Positions 1-8,537 of a stretch of 64,000 nucleotides of DNA are shown here, piece after piece. Both the position numbers and the translations under genes were made by a program. The stretch is from positions 62,001 through 126,000 of the forward strand of contig JAWKLQ010000020.1 in NCBI GenBank assembly GCA_041392665.1. The letters run 5' to 3'. Numbering within the stretch: the first letter of the stretch is position 1; each line of letters begins with the position of its first letter. The notes beneath the pieces were generated by a model. The model ran no database searches, was not told where the DNA came from, and worked only from the letters and a program-made list of their open reading frames with translations. The DNA comes from Flavilitoribacter sp020436695 (lineage in GTDB: Bacteria > Bacteroidota > Bacteroidia > Chitinophagales > Saprospiraceae).

Positions 1-392
1 AATATCAGGGATAATTTGCTTTGGGACGGCATGGAAACCAGGCGATAGTTTTTCCCTGTAGAAGGAACTAATCGGATTGACCACTGCCGGCTTTTATAAT
101 TCGCTTCGGTAACCTGTTCGTTGCCGGCAGAGGATACGGAAAAAGAAAGATCGAACTGATAGGTTTTACCGCTGTGCAGCCGGAAAAACCATAAGGTTCC
201 GGCCAACTCTGTCCTTCGAATACCAGGGTGTTACAGCTTACCTCCTGGTTAAAGTTGCGGACTATTCAGCAACATCACGGCATTTAGAAAAGGTTCGCTT
301 TGTGCTTGCACTTGTATGGCTGTACATAATAGTGCCAACACAGTTCCGATCTGCGTAAAGCAGAACAGCAAAGGGTTTGCGAGACGTTTCAT
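1..392 (-). pseudogene. secreted protein, frameshifted, runs off the left edge
   Basis: The gene starts at 392 with a clear Sec signal peptide (MKRLANPLLF..., ending VQAQ). The frame stops at about 249, but coding-like sequence continues in the second frame (NQEVSCNTLVFEGQSW, about 249-200) and then the third frame (LWFFRLHSGKTYQFDL onward) to base 1. Two small indels would join these into one exported protein, so this is either a decaying gene or a stretch with sequence errors. It lies about 40 bases downstream of another secreted protein on the same strand and is probably the last visible gene of the CHAT/nSTAND transcription unit. No family was recognised. Confidence 0.5.
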
Positions 393-430
393 AGACTGGG
401 TTTTAGTTTTATATAGGATAATTAACAGAC

Positions 431-1891
431 TCATTCAATCACTCTAAAGGTAAGCAAATAAGTTTGATATGACATGACGTCCGTTTCCCTATGTATTTCA
501 ATTGACAAAGTATAGTAGGGATTTTTTGCAGGGGCAATGGCTTCAGGCACTACCCGGATGTGCGTAACAGCATAGTTGGTAGCCGGCTTTTCCGGCAGCT
601 GCGTATCTACCTTCTGCTTTTCTATCTTTGACGGATGTACACGGGTACGAGAGATCTGGGTATTTGGTTTGGTAGTTATTACTTTATTCTGTTGTGGAGA
701 TGATTCATTGACTTTCAGCTGCGGTTGTTGCATTTTTAAGAGCATGGATTTATTCATCTGCAGATAAGGGATCAGTTTGATATCTGAAGTTTTCAACTGA
801 CTTTCCACTTTGGTTTTGTTCTGATCCAATATGGAACGAATGGCCTGATGACTCAATCGCTGACTGGATAGGCGGGTATTCTTTTTCAGGTAACTATCAG
901 AATATACTTTTTTAACATTCTCTTTCGGCATGACAAAACGATATTCCTGCTTCACCCGTTCACCTTTAAACTGCAGGCCGGCTTTTTGCAGATTCTGAGC
1001 CAGCAGTTTGCTGATATCGACCTGAGGAGAAGTTACCGTGCCTCCTCTTCCCGGTACCACGGTCAGGTAAGATTTCAATTTGTTTTCGCTGGCCGGTTTA
1101 TATTGCAGTCCCTGACCTTCCCAATTGAAGTTGGCTACATAGCCGTAATCCTTTTCATGATCGGCAACCAGTACATAGGCATTTCCATCGAGATAGACTT
1201 CCTGTTCGATCTCGGTGTATAGATTGAATACATCGCGGGCATTCACGTTGATGGTATCCGGGAAAAAAGGAAGTAATTGACGTTCGATGCGATTGTTGGG
1301 ATTGTCAATATCTTCCAGAGTGAGGTAGAGCGGTTGGTAGTGCATTTCCATTGGTAGGAAAGCAGTGGTAGTGGCGTCTTCTTCGTTGGATTGTATTTCA
1401 AATGGAAAGATCGCTTCTGCCAGCAGGAGATCATCATCATCGAATAATTGAATATGCAGGCTGTCTCGCGTGCCGGCCTTACCCATAGCCAGTGTAGAAA
1501 CCATCAGAATTTCATCCCGGTAGTAAACGGCATTAACAATAAAATTCCCGTTTCCCGAAGTTGGCACGCTGACTTTATATCTCCTCTGACTGATATTTCC
1601 GGCATTAATGATCTCATCGTCATCGAAATAGAAAAAACTGACGGCAAACTGGTAAGCATTGTCCTCGTATAAGCGGATGGTGTTGAAATTCTCATACAAC
1701 ATCTTTTCGTTAAAGCGGTAAGTGTTGCAATCGATGATCTGGTGATCCTGCACCCCTTTTACCTCCAGTTTGGTACTCATCAGTTGCTCTAGTTCGGCAC
1801 TGTATTCAGGCCGGCAGAAGAGGGTGACCGGAAGAAAAATACAACATAGGGTATACAGCAAACAAAGTGGAGAGGTTGGTACAGTGCTCAT
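431..1891 (-). CDS. secreted protein of unknown function, 486 aa
   Basis: The N-terminus carries a hydrophobic stretch (about residues 8-26) consistent with a signal peptide. The body is beta-rich with acidic clusters (FDDDE and FDDDD) and a basic, Gln-rich segment at about 330-430. There is no lipobox, no obvious T9SS C-terminal domain and no catalytic motif I recognise. It follows the propeller gene by about 70 bases on the same strand and precedes the frameshifted secreted gene at the left edge, so all may be co-transcribed. Some CHAT/nSTAND loci of Bacteroidota end in unknown exported proteins, but a functional link here is inference. Confidence 0.7.
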   Translation of the reverse strand: MSTVPTSPLCLLYTLCCIFLPVTLFCRPEYSAELEQLMSTKLEVKGVQDHQIIDCNTYRFNEKMLYENFNTIRLYEDNAYQFAVSFFYFDDDEIINAGNISQRRYKVSVPTSGNGNFIVNAVYYRDEILMVSTLAMGKAGTRDSLHIQLFDDDDLLLAEAIFPFEIQSNEEDATTTAFLPMEMHYQPLYLTLEDIDNPNNRIERQLLPFFPDTINVNARDVFNLYTEIEQEVYLDGNAYVLVADHEKDYGYVANFNWEGQGLQYKPASENKLKSYLTVVPGRGGTVTSPQVDISKLLAQNLQKAGLQFKGERVKQEYRFVMPKENVKKVYSDSYLKKNTRLSSQRLSHQAIRSILDQNKTKVESQLKTSDIKLIPYLQMNKSMLLKMQQPQLKVNESSPQQNKVITTKPNTQISRTRVHPSKIEKQKVDTQLPEKPATNYAVTHIRVVPEAIAPAKNPYYTLSIEIHRETDVMSYQTYLLTFRVIE

Positions 1892-1960
1892 AAGATGTGT
1901 ATTTGGTTAGCTACTGATTAATCCATGACGAAGAGAAAAAGTTAGCGTGCTGGTCTTGTA

Positions 1961-3607
1961 TTAATTATAAACTTGTAAAAGAGTATCATAATTGTTTAAA
2001 ATCTGCTGAATACCAGTCTTCTTGGTCGTGTTTAGTTGCCATATTTTGATGGTGTTATCGAAAGAGGTGCCCAAGAGCCAGTTGTCCTGTCGAATGAAGC
2101 GGGCCTGTCGGATCTGAGCGCGCAGGCGCTTGTAGCGTCGAAGTGCTGAACCGCTGATATCGTAAATGTCAACTCGTCCGTCACTGGAAGCAGTAAGTAA
2201 ATAGCGATCGCCTTTACTGAATTGGGTGCCGATAATAGGCGCATCATTTCGGGTATAAAAATCCAAACTTCCGGCACGTTCACCGGAACTATACTCGCGA
2301 TAGGCCGACCAGTAATAGACAGTGGTGCTATCTGGCTGGAACAGGATCTTGGGATGCTCATAACCGGGCTGCGAGAAATCGATATGTACCACCGATAGAT
2401 TAGAATCCAGGTCTTTTAGTTCGGTATTAAACAAGCTGTATTCCGGATTGCCGAATATTGGATTATCGTTATCATTGGAAGCTCCCGATTGCCCCTTTTG
2501 GTCAAAGGTAGTGATGCTGCCGTCTTCATATTGAACCAGAATGACCGGGTTACTCAGGTCGGAGGCTACAAAGCCACTCCATTTTATCGCTCCATCCAGT
2601 ACGGCCCGCTGCTGAGGAGGAAGTCCCTGCTGCAGATATTGTATCCACCAGGTCCGAACACCTTTTTCTGTTGCAAGCAGCAGATAGTTGCCGTTGGGCG
2701 AAATATCTACCTGTATAAGGTCTCCGGCAGGCATTTCCGGCAATTTCAGAATGTTCGTGGAATCGGAAAGGAGAACTACCTCTTTGGCTGACCATAATGC
2801 AACGAGCTTTGAGCGTTGACTAAAAACAAAACCATTAATGGGGTCAGATAATTGGTACTGGAATGCAAGCGTTCCGTCTCCGTTCCGGAAATAGGCTGTA
2901 TTTTGTCCGGCAAGAGTGATGAATGCTCCGGTATCACTCCAGGGAAGGAAGGCTCCCTCGCGTATCTCCTCCGGGTATTCAATGGTGTGAAGGATGTTGT
3001 AATTTTCCAGATCCCATATATATGCGGAATTTCCCTGTGTAATGCTCAGTATTCGCGTTTCGTCCGGATTGATGTCAAATGTTTTGACCGGTTGTTCGTG
3101 GATAAGATCCCGCACTAATCCGGAAGCGCTAATATTTTGCAGTACTCCGTTGATCATTTTTTTGGTATCCTTATCGATACCCAGGGTTCGGTTGGAGGAT
3201 TTCGCCAGGCGGAAAGCGCGACTTGGATATCCCGTTTCGTATGCAGCATTGGCCTTTAGGGCCTTGGTACTGGCTACCGAACGCTGCCATTGCCAGAGGG
3301 CAAAAAGCAGAAATATACTCAGTGCACTGATGATGGTGATCACGACCTGTCGCTTCCGGCGTGTCGCCCGCTCCAGGGCCGCCCTGCTTTTTTTTATGAA
3401 ATCCAGTTCTTCCGGGCTGAAACTGATGCCGTCTTCATGCGGCCGTATCTCATCCAGGTCTTCCCGGGTGAGCAATATGCCACGTTCCAGATAGCGACGA
3501 TAAGCCCGCTCCACCAACTGCGCGGCCTGCCGGCGCGCTTTGGCCTCTACAGACACCCGGTCCAGGATCTGGCGGGCCAATGAATCGTGAGCTAGTTCGT
3601 ATCGCAT
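1961..3607 (-). CDS. membrane-anchored beta-propeller (WD40-like) protein, C-terminal half of an nSTAND protein
   Basis: The protein begins with YELAHDSLA (residues 3-11), the motif that normally closes the winged-helix part of nSTAND1 ATPases rather than starting a protein. A basic helix (about 20-86) follows, then one transmembrane helix (about 88-107), then repeated propeller blades with WD40-like strands (for example SAYIWDLENYN and IKIWQLN near the C-terminus). In single-chain homologues the ATPase, this motif, a TM helix and the propeller lie in one polypeptide. Here the ATPase part is the separate upstream ORF ending at 3786. Either the gene was split by the 178-base insert, or two proteins act together. 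The propeller would be the sensing or docking part, inside or outside the cell depending on topology. Confidence 0.75.
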   Translation of the reverse strand: MRYELAHDSLARQILDRVSVEAKARRQAAQLVERAYRRYLERGILLTREDLDEIRPHEDGISFSPEELDFIKKSRAALERATRRKRQVVITIISALSIFLLFALWQWQRSVASTKALKANAAYETGYPSRAFRLAKSSNRTLGIDKDTKKMINGVLQNISASGLVRDLIHEQPVKTFDINPDETRILSITQGNSAYIWDLENYNILHTIEYPEEIREGAFLPWSDTGAFITLAGQNTAYFRNGDGTLAFQYQLSDPINGFVFSQRSKLVALWSAKEVVLLSDSTNILKLPEMPAGDLIQVDISPNGNYLLLATEKGVRTWWIQYLQQGLPPQQRAVLDGAIKWSGFVASDLSNPVILVQYEDGSITTFDQKGQSGASNDNDNPIFGNPEYSLFNTELKDLDSNLSVVHIDFSQPGYEHPKILFQPDSTTVYYWSAYREYSSGERAGSLDFYTRNDAPIIGTQFSKGDRYLLTASSDGRVDIYDISGSALRRYKRLRAQIRQARFIRQDNWLLGTSFDNTIKIWQLNTTKKTGIQQILNNYDTLLQVYN

Positions 3608-3712
3608 GCTTCCGCTGTTAAATAGATATTCAGTTCTTTAGATAGAAGAGAAAGCGTAGAAAAAAGAGATTAAAGCGTTGTGATATTAATTCGATCCATC
3701 ACTGACCTCCGT

Positions 3713-3787
3713 ATACAAACGTCAGCCAGTAACACAAAATATAGCAATGTCCATCACAGAATCGCAACATCTCAGGATCATAGCATC
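3713..3787 (-). repeat. inverted copy of the intergenic repeat at 4857-4931, between the two nSTAND halves
   Basis: Read on the minus strand, this stretch matches the plus-strand sequence at 4857-4931 over about 70 bases with small gaps; shared blocks include GATTCTGT, CATTGCT, TATTTT and CTGACGTTTG. It fills most of the 178-base gap (3608-3785) between the ATPase and propeller ORFs, which otherwise holds no gene. The ATPase ORF ends within its edge. The two copies therefore form inverted repeats on either side of the ATPase gene. Confidence 0.7.
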
Positions 3788-4850
3788 ATTCCAACCTACG
3801 CAATAGCCTCAACCGCTGAAATTCCTCAAGACAATAGGTCAGTTGCTCGTAAGAAAGATTTCGGTTACGTGGCAAACTTTCCTGGATGCCTGTAGGCTCC
3901 ATTTGTTGCTTGGTGCCGTTGTCGGTGACGAGGGTGTACAGTATTTCCAGGGGTAGTCCTTTTACCTGTTTTACCCCTTTTTCGGATAATTTATCTTCCA
4001 GTAATGTCATTTGCTCTTCCAGGAACGTACCCAGCACATTATCGATCCGCCCCACTTGTTCTACCAGCACCGGATCAAATACAATTGTTTGACCGGACAC
4101 GGTATTGGCCTGTCGCGTCCGATACAGACGATCCATATATACCTGTAGATTGGTCAGGTCAACCCGGTGATGTTTATCTCTCAGATTGCTGATGATCTGG
4201 GAGATCGTCGTCTGCGGATCCTCAATTTTTATGGTCGGATGATCCGCCTGCCGGGTCATTCCACTGATCACCCGCGCGATGTTTCGGTCATTCATCTGTT
4301 CGATGCGGAGGCGGTTGTCAAAAAGGGTAGGCAGTACTTTTTCAAACTCATTCAGATGGGCGATCCATTCTTCGCGTACAATGAGGATGATCTTAGCCTG
4401 TAAACCGGCTTTCAGTAATTGTGCGATACTCCGGTAGAATTCTTGTTGTTCGGTCTGACTGCCCAGGATGAACAATTCCTCAAACTGATCGAAGATGAGA
4501 TAGACTGGCCGGTAGTGATCCAGATACAGGCGTTGTACCTGATCGGGTAGGGGCCACTCCGTAAAATCACTGGGGCGGCCTCGTTCCAGATACTGTTCAA
4601 TGGCTTTTGGGAGGGAAAGATTGATATTGCTTTCCCGGCGAACAAAGACCGGTAGCCAGTCGCTGGGGTAGAACTTGTTGGCCAACCCGCAATTCACCAG
4701 ACTCGTTTTACCCGTTCCGGAGCCTCCGTAGAGTAGCGTCAGGTTGGAAGCAAAGACGGCGTTGTACAGTTGGGCCGTTTCCTTCTCCCGTCCGAAGAAG
4801 CGATCCTGATCTTCTTTGTCGTACGCATCCAGAAATTTGAACGGGCTCAT
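3786..4850 (-). CDS. nSTAND-type AAA/STAND ATPase (N-terminal half)
   Basis: The protein opens with the conserved nSTAND lead-in (RFFGREKE, residues 18-25). A Walker A motif follows (GGSGTGKT, about 42-49), then a Walker B of the nSTAND1 type (LIFDQFEELF, about 118-127). The C-terminal part is helical and ends at RLRLLRRLE, exactly where a winged-helix segment leading to YELAHDSLA is expected in full-length relatives. STAND ATPases are switch proteins that oligomerise on sensing a ligand and activate an effector. The upstream CHAT peptidase is the likely effector and the downstream propeller ORF the likely sensor part. The 354-aa length is short for the family, consistent with a split gene. 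Confidence 0.85.
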   Translation of the reverse strand: MSPFKFLDAYDKEDQDRFFGREKETAQLYNAVFASNLTLLYGGSGTGKTSLVNCGLANKFYPSDWLPVFVRRESNINLSLPKAIEQYLERGRPSDFTEWPLPDQVQRLYLDHYRPVYLIFDQFEELFILGSQTEQQEFYRSIAQLLKAGLQAKIILIVREEWIAHLNEFEKVLPTLFDNRLRIEQMNDRNIARVISGMTRQADHPTIKIEDPQTTISQIISNLRDKHHRVDLTNLQVYMDRLYRTRQANTVSGQTIVFDPVLVEQVGRIDNVLGTFLEEQMTLLEDKLSEKGVKQVKGLPLEILYTLVTDNGTKQQMEPTGIQESLPRNRNLSYEQLTYCLEEFQRLRLLRRLE

Positions 4851-4856
4851 TTTTTT

Positions 4857-4931
4857 GATGTTGTGATGCTGTGATTCTGTAATGCTGTGATGTTCATTGC
4901 TCTATTTTTGGGTGTTGACTGACGTTTGGAT
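4857..4931 (+). repeat. intergenic repeat of GATGCTGTGAT-like words upstream of the ATPase gene
   Basis: The segment is a degenerate tandem of 8-9-base words (GATGTTGTGATGCTGTGATT and similar) followed by a unique tail ending CTGACGTTTGGAT. An inverted copy lies at 3713-3787. Downstream to 5032 the spacer continues with related words (ATACTACGATGCTG at about 4937-4953, inverted near 5000-5030), giving a second imperfect hairpin before the end of the CHAT gene. No gene fits in 4851-5032. Confidence 0.65.
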
Positions 4932-5032
4932 TTTTTAATACTACGATGCTGGAAGGCTACAATGATTAGATATTCAATGCTTTGTTTTGCGCCATGCTCA
5001 TTATAGTATCGTAGTATAGCAATATTGCAGCA

Positions 5033-6892
5033 TCAATTCAAATCTGTGAACAACTGCTCAAACTGGCTCTCCAGCAGATCAAATACTTTCGGGCTTTCCT
5101 GAGTTGCCGTAGCGGAATCTCCGAAATCGAAAGCATCTCCGAAACTAAGATCATCGATCTTTGCATTTTTGTTAATATTACGCCCTTCGTTGAAATCTTC
5201 CAGTGTCATATCCGTATCGATAATATCTGTTCCTTTTTCATTGGCCAAAGCCAGGTAAAAACTGTGTTTAACGGCCAGGTAATGATACTTTCCTTCGGTT
5301 TCGTAGGCATACAGGAACAGGTCGATATGCTCGTTGTTCAGGAAGGTATTTTTATCGATCACAAAAGGGGAGAGGTTCAGTGCGTGCCTTAAGTCATTTT
5401 CATCGGGAGTGAGGATGACGGATTTGCAGTTGGAGTAACTTTCCTTACGGCGTTTTTCGGCATCCTCGTACAGACTCAAACTGGTATTGACAAGGGCGTT
5501 CAGATTTCCCAGTCCCATATCGTACAATACTTTACTGTAACGTGGATTGTCCACGGATATGTTTCTCACGGTAAGCATTCGATAGTCTGCCAGGAAAGCT
5601 GCTTCTTTCAATAAAACGGCCAGCGCCTGTTCAGCAGTCAGGCAAATTTTCTCCAGTTTGTCCTCTTCAACGGAGGAAAGATCCGTCTTTATACGCTCCA
5701 GATATTGCCAGGCTTTAAACAAGTGCCCGCTTTGATCTTGTAGCTTTTCAAGAAAACCAATCATTTCCGGAAGGAAAAATTCAACCGATCCCTGTTGCAT
5801 GGTGTGGGCCAGGACCAATATCCTTTTCAGAAAATCATAGCCTGGTAATTCTTCTCGCTTTTGGTGCAAATAATCAGGAACCTCTTCCGGTGTGGAAAAA
5901 CCGATCTGCCGCTTGTTATCCCAAAAATCAGATAAAAGGATGTAGTAAAGTGTCATCCCGGTGATCAGATAGGTACTCAACAATTGCTCCAGTCGTGCCC
6001 GGTCAGGGCGGTTACACTGGCGCAATAACTGGATCTGAGAGCCGATCAGCCAGGGGAAATTCTGGATAACCAGGTCCAGATAAGTACTACTGTCCTTTTT
6101 TACCTCTTCTCCATCCCGTACCTCCACCATCTGGCTGTAGATGTCTTTATTATAGCGGCACATTTCATCCAACACCATCACAATATAGCGGTTGACCTTA
6201 AACTGACTGCCGATGAACTGGAGCATGTGACCGGGTAGCCCTACCTCCCGGTAATAGGGAAGACGCCAGTGCAATACCGCATCGGCGAATTGTTCCTGTA
6301 CGTACAATCCCCAGGGAACCTCTTCGGTTTCCTCATTCATCATCCCGACTCCCCGTTGAATAACGAAATCCGGTGCATCCCGGTGCGTCAGTTCCACCGC
6401 CGCTTTGGCAAACTCAAAAGCCATTTTAATAGAGCGCTTATTGGCCAGGGCCCGGTAAAAAGTGGCCGCAAACAGCACTGCCTTTTCATCTCCAATAGGG
6501 ACGGAAGTGGCGATCACTGCCTTGACTCCGGCTTCAAACAACTGCTTCACCTGCGCCTGTGTGGAGCACCCATTGAGAAAGACCAGTTGTAGGTTTGATT
6601 GAGCACCGAGCAGACTCGCGATACCTTGTGATGTGGCGGAGCGATCTTCCAATTCCAGCGAACGGCCGGTGGCATGGCCGGCATAGTGGAAAACGGCAAT
6701 TTGATCCGGATAGGCGGCCAGGGTTTTAATGATATCGGCGGTGGTGGTACTTTCTTCCCTTTCCAGTTTGATGAATTCCCGTTGTTCCAATGGCCTGAGG
6801 ATCTCTTTTATTTCGTCGATCTCCTGCTTTAGTTTGGGAAGATGATCGTCTTCCTGATTGGCAAAAGTGAAGTAGAGAATGGGTTGGGTCAT
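5033..6892 (-). CDS. CHAT domain (caspase-like) peptidase
   Basis: Residues 1 to about 200 form a CHAT (caspase HetF associated with TPRs) domain. The catalytic His lies in HYAGHA (H73) and the catalytic Cys in LNGCST (C109), followed by the typical ALANKRSIKMAFEFAKAAVE-like helix. Residues about 210-600 are a long, mostly helical region without a family I recognise, ending in an acidic tail. CHAT peptidases cleave a partner protein when switched on by a sensor. Here the sensor would be the downstream nSTAND ATPase and propeller ORFs on the same strand. Such pairs are common in bacterial conflict and programmed-death systems, but the role of this one is inference. Confidence 0.85.
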   Translation of the reverse strand: MTQPILYFTFANQEDDHLPKLKQEIDEIKEILRPLEQREFIKLEREESTTTADIIKTLAAYPDQIAVFHYAGHATGRSLELEDRSATSQGIASLLGAQSNLQLVFLNGCSTQAQVKQLFEAGVKAVIATSVPIGDEKAVLFAATFYRALANKRSIKMAFEFAKAAVELTHRDAPDFVIQRGVGMMNEETEEVPWGLYVQEQFADAVLHWRLPYYREVGLPGHMLQFIGSQFKVNRYIVMVLDEMCRYNKDIYSQMVEVRDGEEVKKDSSTYLDLVIQNFPWLIGSQIQLLRQCNRPDRARLEQLLSTYLITGMTLYYILLSDFWDNKRQIGFSTPEEVPDYLHQKREELPGYDFLKRILVLAHTMQQGSVEFFLPEMIGFLEKLQDQSGHLFKAWQYLERIKTDLSSVEEDKLEKICLTAEQALAVLLKEAAFLADYRMLTVRNISVDNPRYSKVLYDMGLGNLNALVNTSLSLYEDAEKRRKESYSNCKSVILTPDENDLRHALNLSPFVIDKNTFLNNEHIDLFLYAYETEGKYHYLAVKHSFYLALANEKGTDIIDTDMTLEDFNEGRNINKNAKIDDLSFGDAFDFGDSATATQESPKVFDLLESQFEQLFTDLN

Positions 6893-6908
6893 GGGTTTAA
6901 GCTAGTCT

Positions 6909-6941
6909 TTAAGTCGTAAGTCTATCAGTCGTAAGTCTGCA
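6909..6941. repeat. AAGTCGTAAGTC word repeat upstream of the CHAT gene
   Basis: Two copies of the word AGTCGTAAGTCT lie close together between the CHAT start (6892) and the end of pgk (7088). The same word builds the hairpins at 37304-37477, 53865-53935 and 56234-56290. A weak complementary stretch (GACGACTTCAGG, about 6962-6973) may allow a hairpin. Confidence 0.5.
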
Positions 6942-7021
6942 ATTAAAAGCAGGAACGTACCCGACGACTTCAGGCCACAATTATCAATGTTCCAAGTTAA
7001 CAACTTTCGGGGAATAACAAT

Positions 7022-7054
7022 AAACCCCCAAGAGAAACGATCTCTTGAGGGTTT
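7022..7054 (-). terminator. hairpin terminator after pgk
   Basis: The 14-base arms AAACCCCCAAGAGA (7022-7035) and TCTCTTGAGGGTTT (7041-7054) pair with one wobble around a 5-base loop. The hairpin lies about 35 bases downstream of the pgk stop. On the minus strand it is followed by the AT-rich stretch ATTGTTATT rather than a strict U-tract. Confidence 0.7.
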
Positions 7055-7087
7055 ACCGGATGAGAAGAGAAGATAGATCCGGATAGC

Positions 7088-8293
7088 TTACGATTCGCGG
7101 ATGGCTTTGATCCCCGGTAATTCTTTCCCTTCCAGGAATTCCAGCATCGCACCACCACCGGTGGATACGTAGCTGACATCATCAGCCAGTCCCATCTGGT
7201 TGACAGCCGCTACCGAATCACCACCACCAACCAGCGAGAAGGCTCCTTTGGCAGTAGCTGCTGCCACCGCTTCGGCAATGGTTTTGGTACCCTGGGCAAA
7301 GTTCTCGAATTCGAAAACACCCATGGGGCCGTTCCACAAAATGGTCTTGCTGCGATCAATAGCGCCGGCAAAAGCTTTGCGGGCTTTCGGACCCACATCC
7401 AGTCCCATCCAGCCGTCGGGGATGCTATCGCTGTCGGCTATTTTGTGATCGGCATCTTTGTCAAACTTATCGGCAATAACGGAATCCTCAGGCAAGAGGA
7501 TCTCTACGTTTTTAGCTTTGGCTTTTGCTACCAACTCCAAGGCAAGGTCCAGTTTATCTTCTTCGACCAGAGAGTTACCTATGGAGCCGCCTTTTGCCTT
7601 AACAAAAGTATAGGCCATACCGCCACCGACGATCAGGGTATCTACAAATTCGATCAGCCGCTCCAGCAACAGGATCTTATCGGAAACTTTGGCCCCACCG
7701 ACTATGGCCGTAACCGGGTGTTCCGGGTTGTTGACCACTTTGTCAGCATTAACGATCTCGGCCTCCATCAGATAGCCGAAAGACTTTTTACCGGCAGGGA
7801 AGAACTGGGCTACAGTGGTAGTAGAAGCGTGAGCCCGGTGAGCCGTACCGAAAGCGTCGTTGATGTATACGTCACCCAACTCGGACATAGCTTTAGCCAA
7901 TGCTTCATTACCTTTTTCCTCTCCGGCTTCGAAGCGGGTGTTTTCGAGCATCAGGACTTCTCCCATCGGGAGTTCAGCTGCCATTTTTTTAGCCGTTTCG
8001 CCTACGGTTTCCGGACAGAAATGAACCGGAACATTCAGCAGGGCCGACAGGTGATCTACAAGGTGTTGCAAGGTAAAAGCTTCCACGTTGATCGAACCAT
8101 CGGCTTTTTTCTTTTGCTGAGGCCGGCCCAGGTGAGACATTAAAATGGCGGCTCCGCCTTCAGCAAGAATGTGTTTGATGGTGGGCAGGGCAGCTCGGAT
8201 TCGGGTGTCATCAGTGATCTGATAGGATTTGTCGAGCGGAACATTAAAGTCTACCCGGATCAGTGCCTTTTTACCTTTGAAATTAATATCCAT
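7088..8293 (-). CDS. pgk: phosphoglycerate kinase
   Basis: This cytosolic glycolytic enzyme transfers the acyl phosphate of 1,3-bisphosphoglycerate to ADP. The 401-aa length is normal for the family. Visible motifs are RVDFNVPLD near the N-terminus (substrate-binding loop), SHLGRP, GGAKVSDK, GGGMAYTF, the nucleotide-loop WNGPMGVFE, and the C-terminal GGGDSVAAV and STGGGAMLEFLEG. It lies 244 bases downstream of the glyceraldehyde-3-phosphate dehydrogenase gene on the same strand, the usual order for consecutive pathway steps. The spacer holds two long hairpins, and a terminator follows the stop. Confidence 0.98.
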   Translation of the reverse strand: MDINFKGKKALIRVDFNVPLDKSYQITDDTRIRAALPTIKHILAEGGAAILMSHLGRPQQKKKADGSINVEAFTLQHLVDHLSALLNVPVHFCPETVGETAKKMAAELPMGEVLMLENTRFEAGEEKGNEALAKAMSELGDVYINDAFGTAHRAHASTTTVAQFFPAGKKSFGYLMEAEIVNADKVVNNPEHPVTAIVGGAKVSDKILLLERLIEFVDTLIVGGGMAYTFVKAKGGSIGNSLVEEDKLDLALELVAKAKAKNVEILLPEDSVIADKFDKDADHKIADSDSIPDGWMGLDVGPKARKAFAGAIDRSKTILWNGPMGVFEFENFAQGTKTIAEAVAAATAKGAFSLVGGGDSVAAVNQMGLADDVSYVSTGGGAMLEFLEGKELPGIKAIRES

Positions 8294-8300
8294 AAAAATT

Positions 8301-8402
8301 GGGTATTGGGTATTAGGTACTGGGTATAGGGTATAGGGTATTCCGGATTTTCATTATGATATCAGTCTTACCCGGAATAACCGATGCCCTAATACCAAAT
8401 AC
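8301..8402. repeat. long imperfect hairpin of GGGTATTAGG-like words
   Basis: The left arm is a degenerate run of GGGTAT/TAGGTACT words ending GGGTATTCCGG (8301-8345). The right arm starts CCGGAATAACC and carries the complementary words GCCCTAATACCAAATAC (8372-8402). The arms pair over about 30 bases with a roughly 25-base loop. It is the first of two such hairpins in the gap-pgk spacer. Confidence 0.7.
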
Positions 8403-8428
8403 GAAGTGTCAAAGTAAAAACTCAGGTA

Positions 8429-8533
8429 TTTGGGTACCGGCAGGTTTGGGTATTGAGATGATAATACAAGTTTGAGCTAGAAAAATTCAATTTTGTACAA
8501 TTTGCATCCCAATACCCAGAGCCCAGTACCAAA
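8429..8533. repeat. second GGGTATT-word hairpin in the gap-pgk spacer
   Basis: The left arm reads GGTACCGGCAGG then GGGTATTGAGATG (about 8431-8460). The right arm is CATCCCAATACCCAGAG then CCCAGTACC (8505-8530), complementary over about 28 bases with few mismatches. The right arm ends just before the gap stop codon. It uses the same words as 8301-8402 but in an independent arrangement. Confidence 0.7.
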
Positions 8534-8537
8534 CAAA

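Noticed and set aside
7445..8143. Long open frame antisense to pgk (232 codons)
   Set aside because: It lies wholly inside the certain pgk gene, lacks any recognisable motif and mirrors pgk codon bias.
8301..8533. Telomere-like or CRISPR-like array suggested by the repeated GGGTATT words
   Set aside because: Units are degenerate, of uneven length, arranged as hairpin arms, without unique spacers or cas genes.
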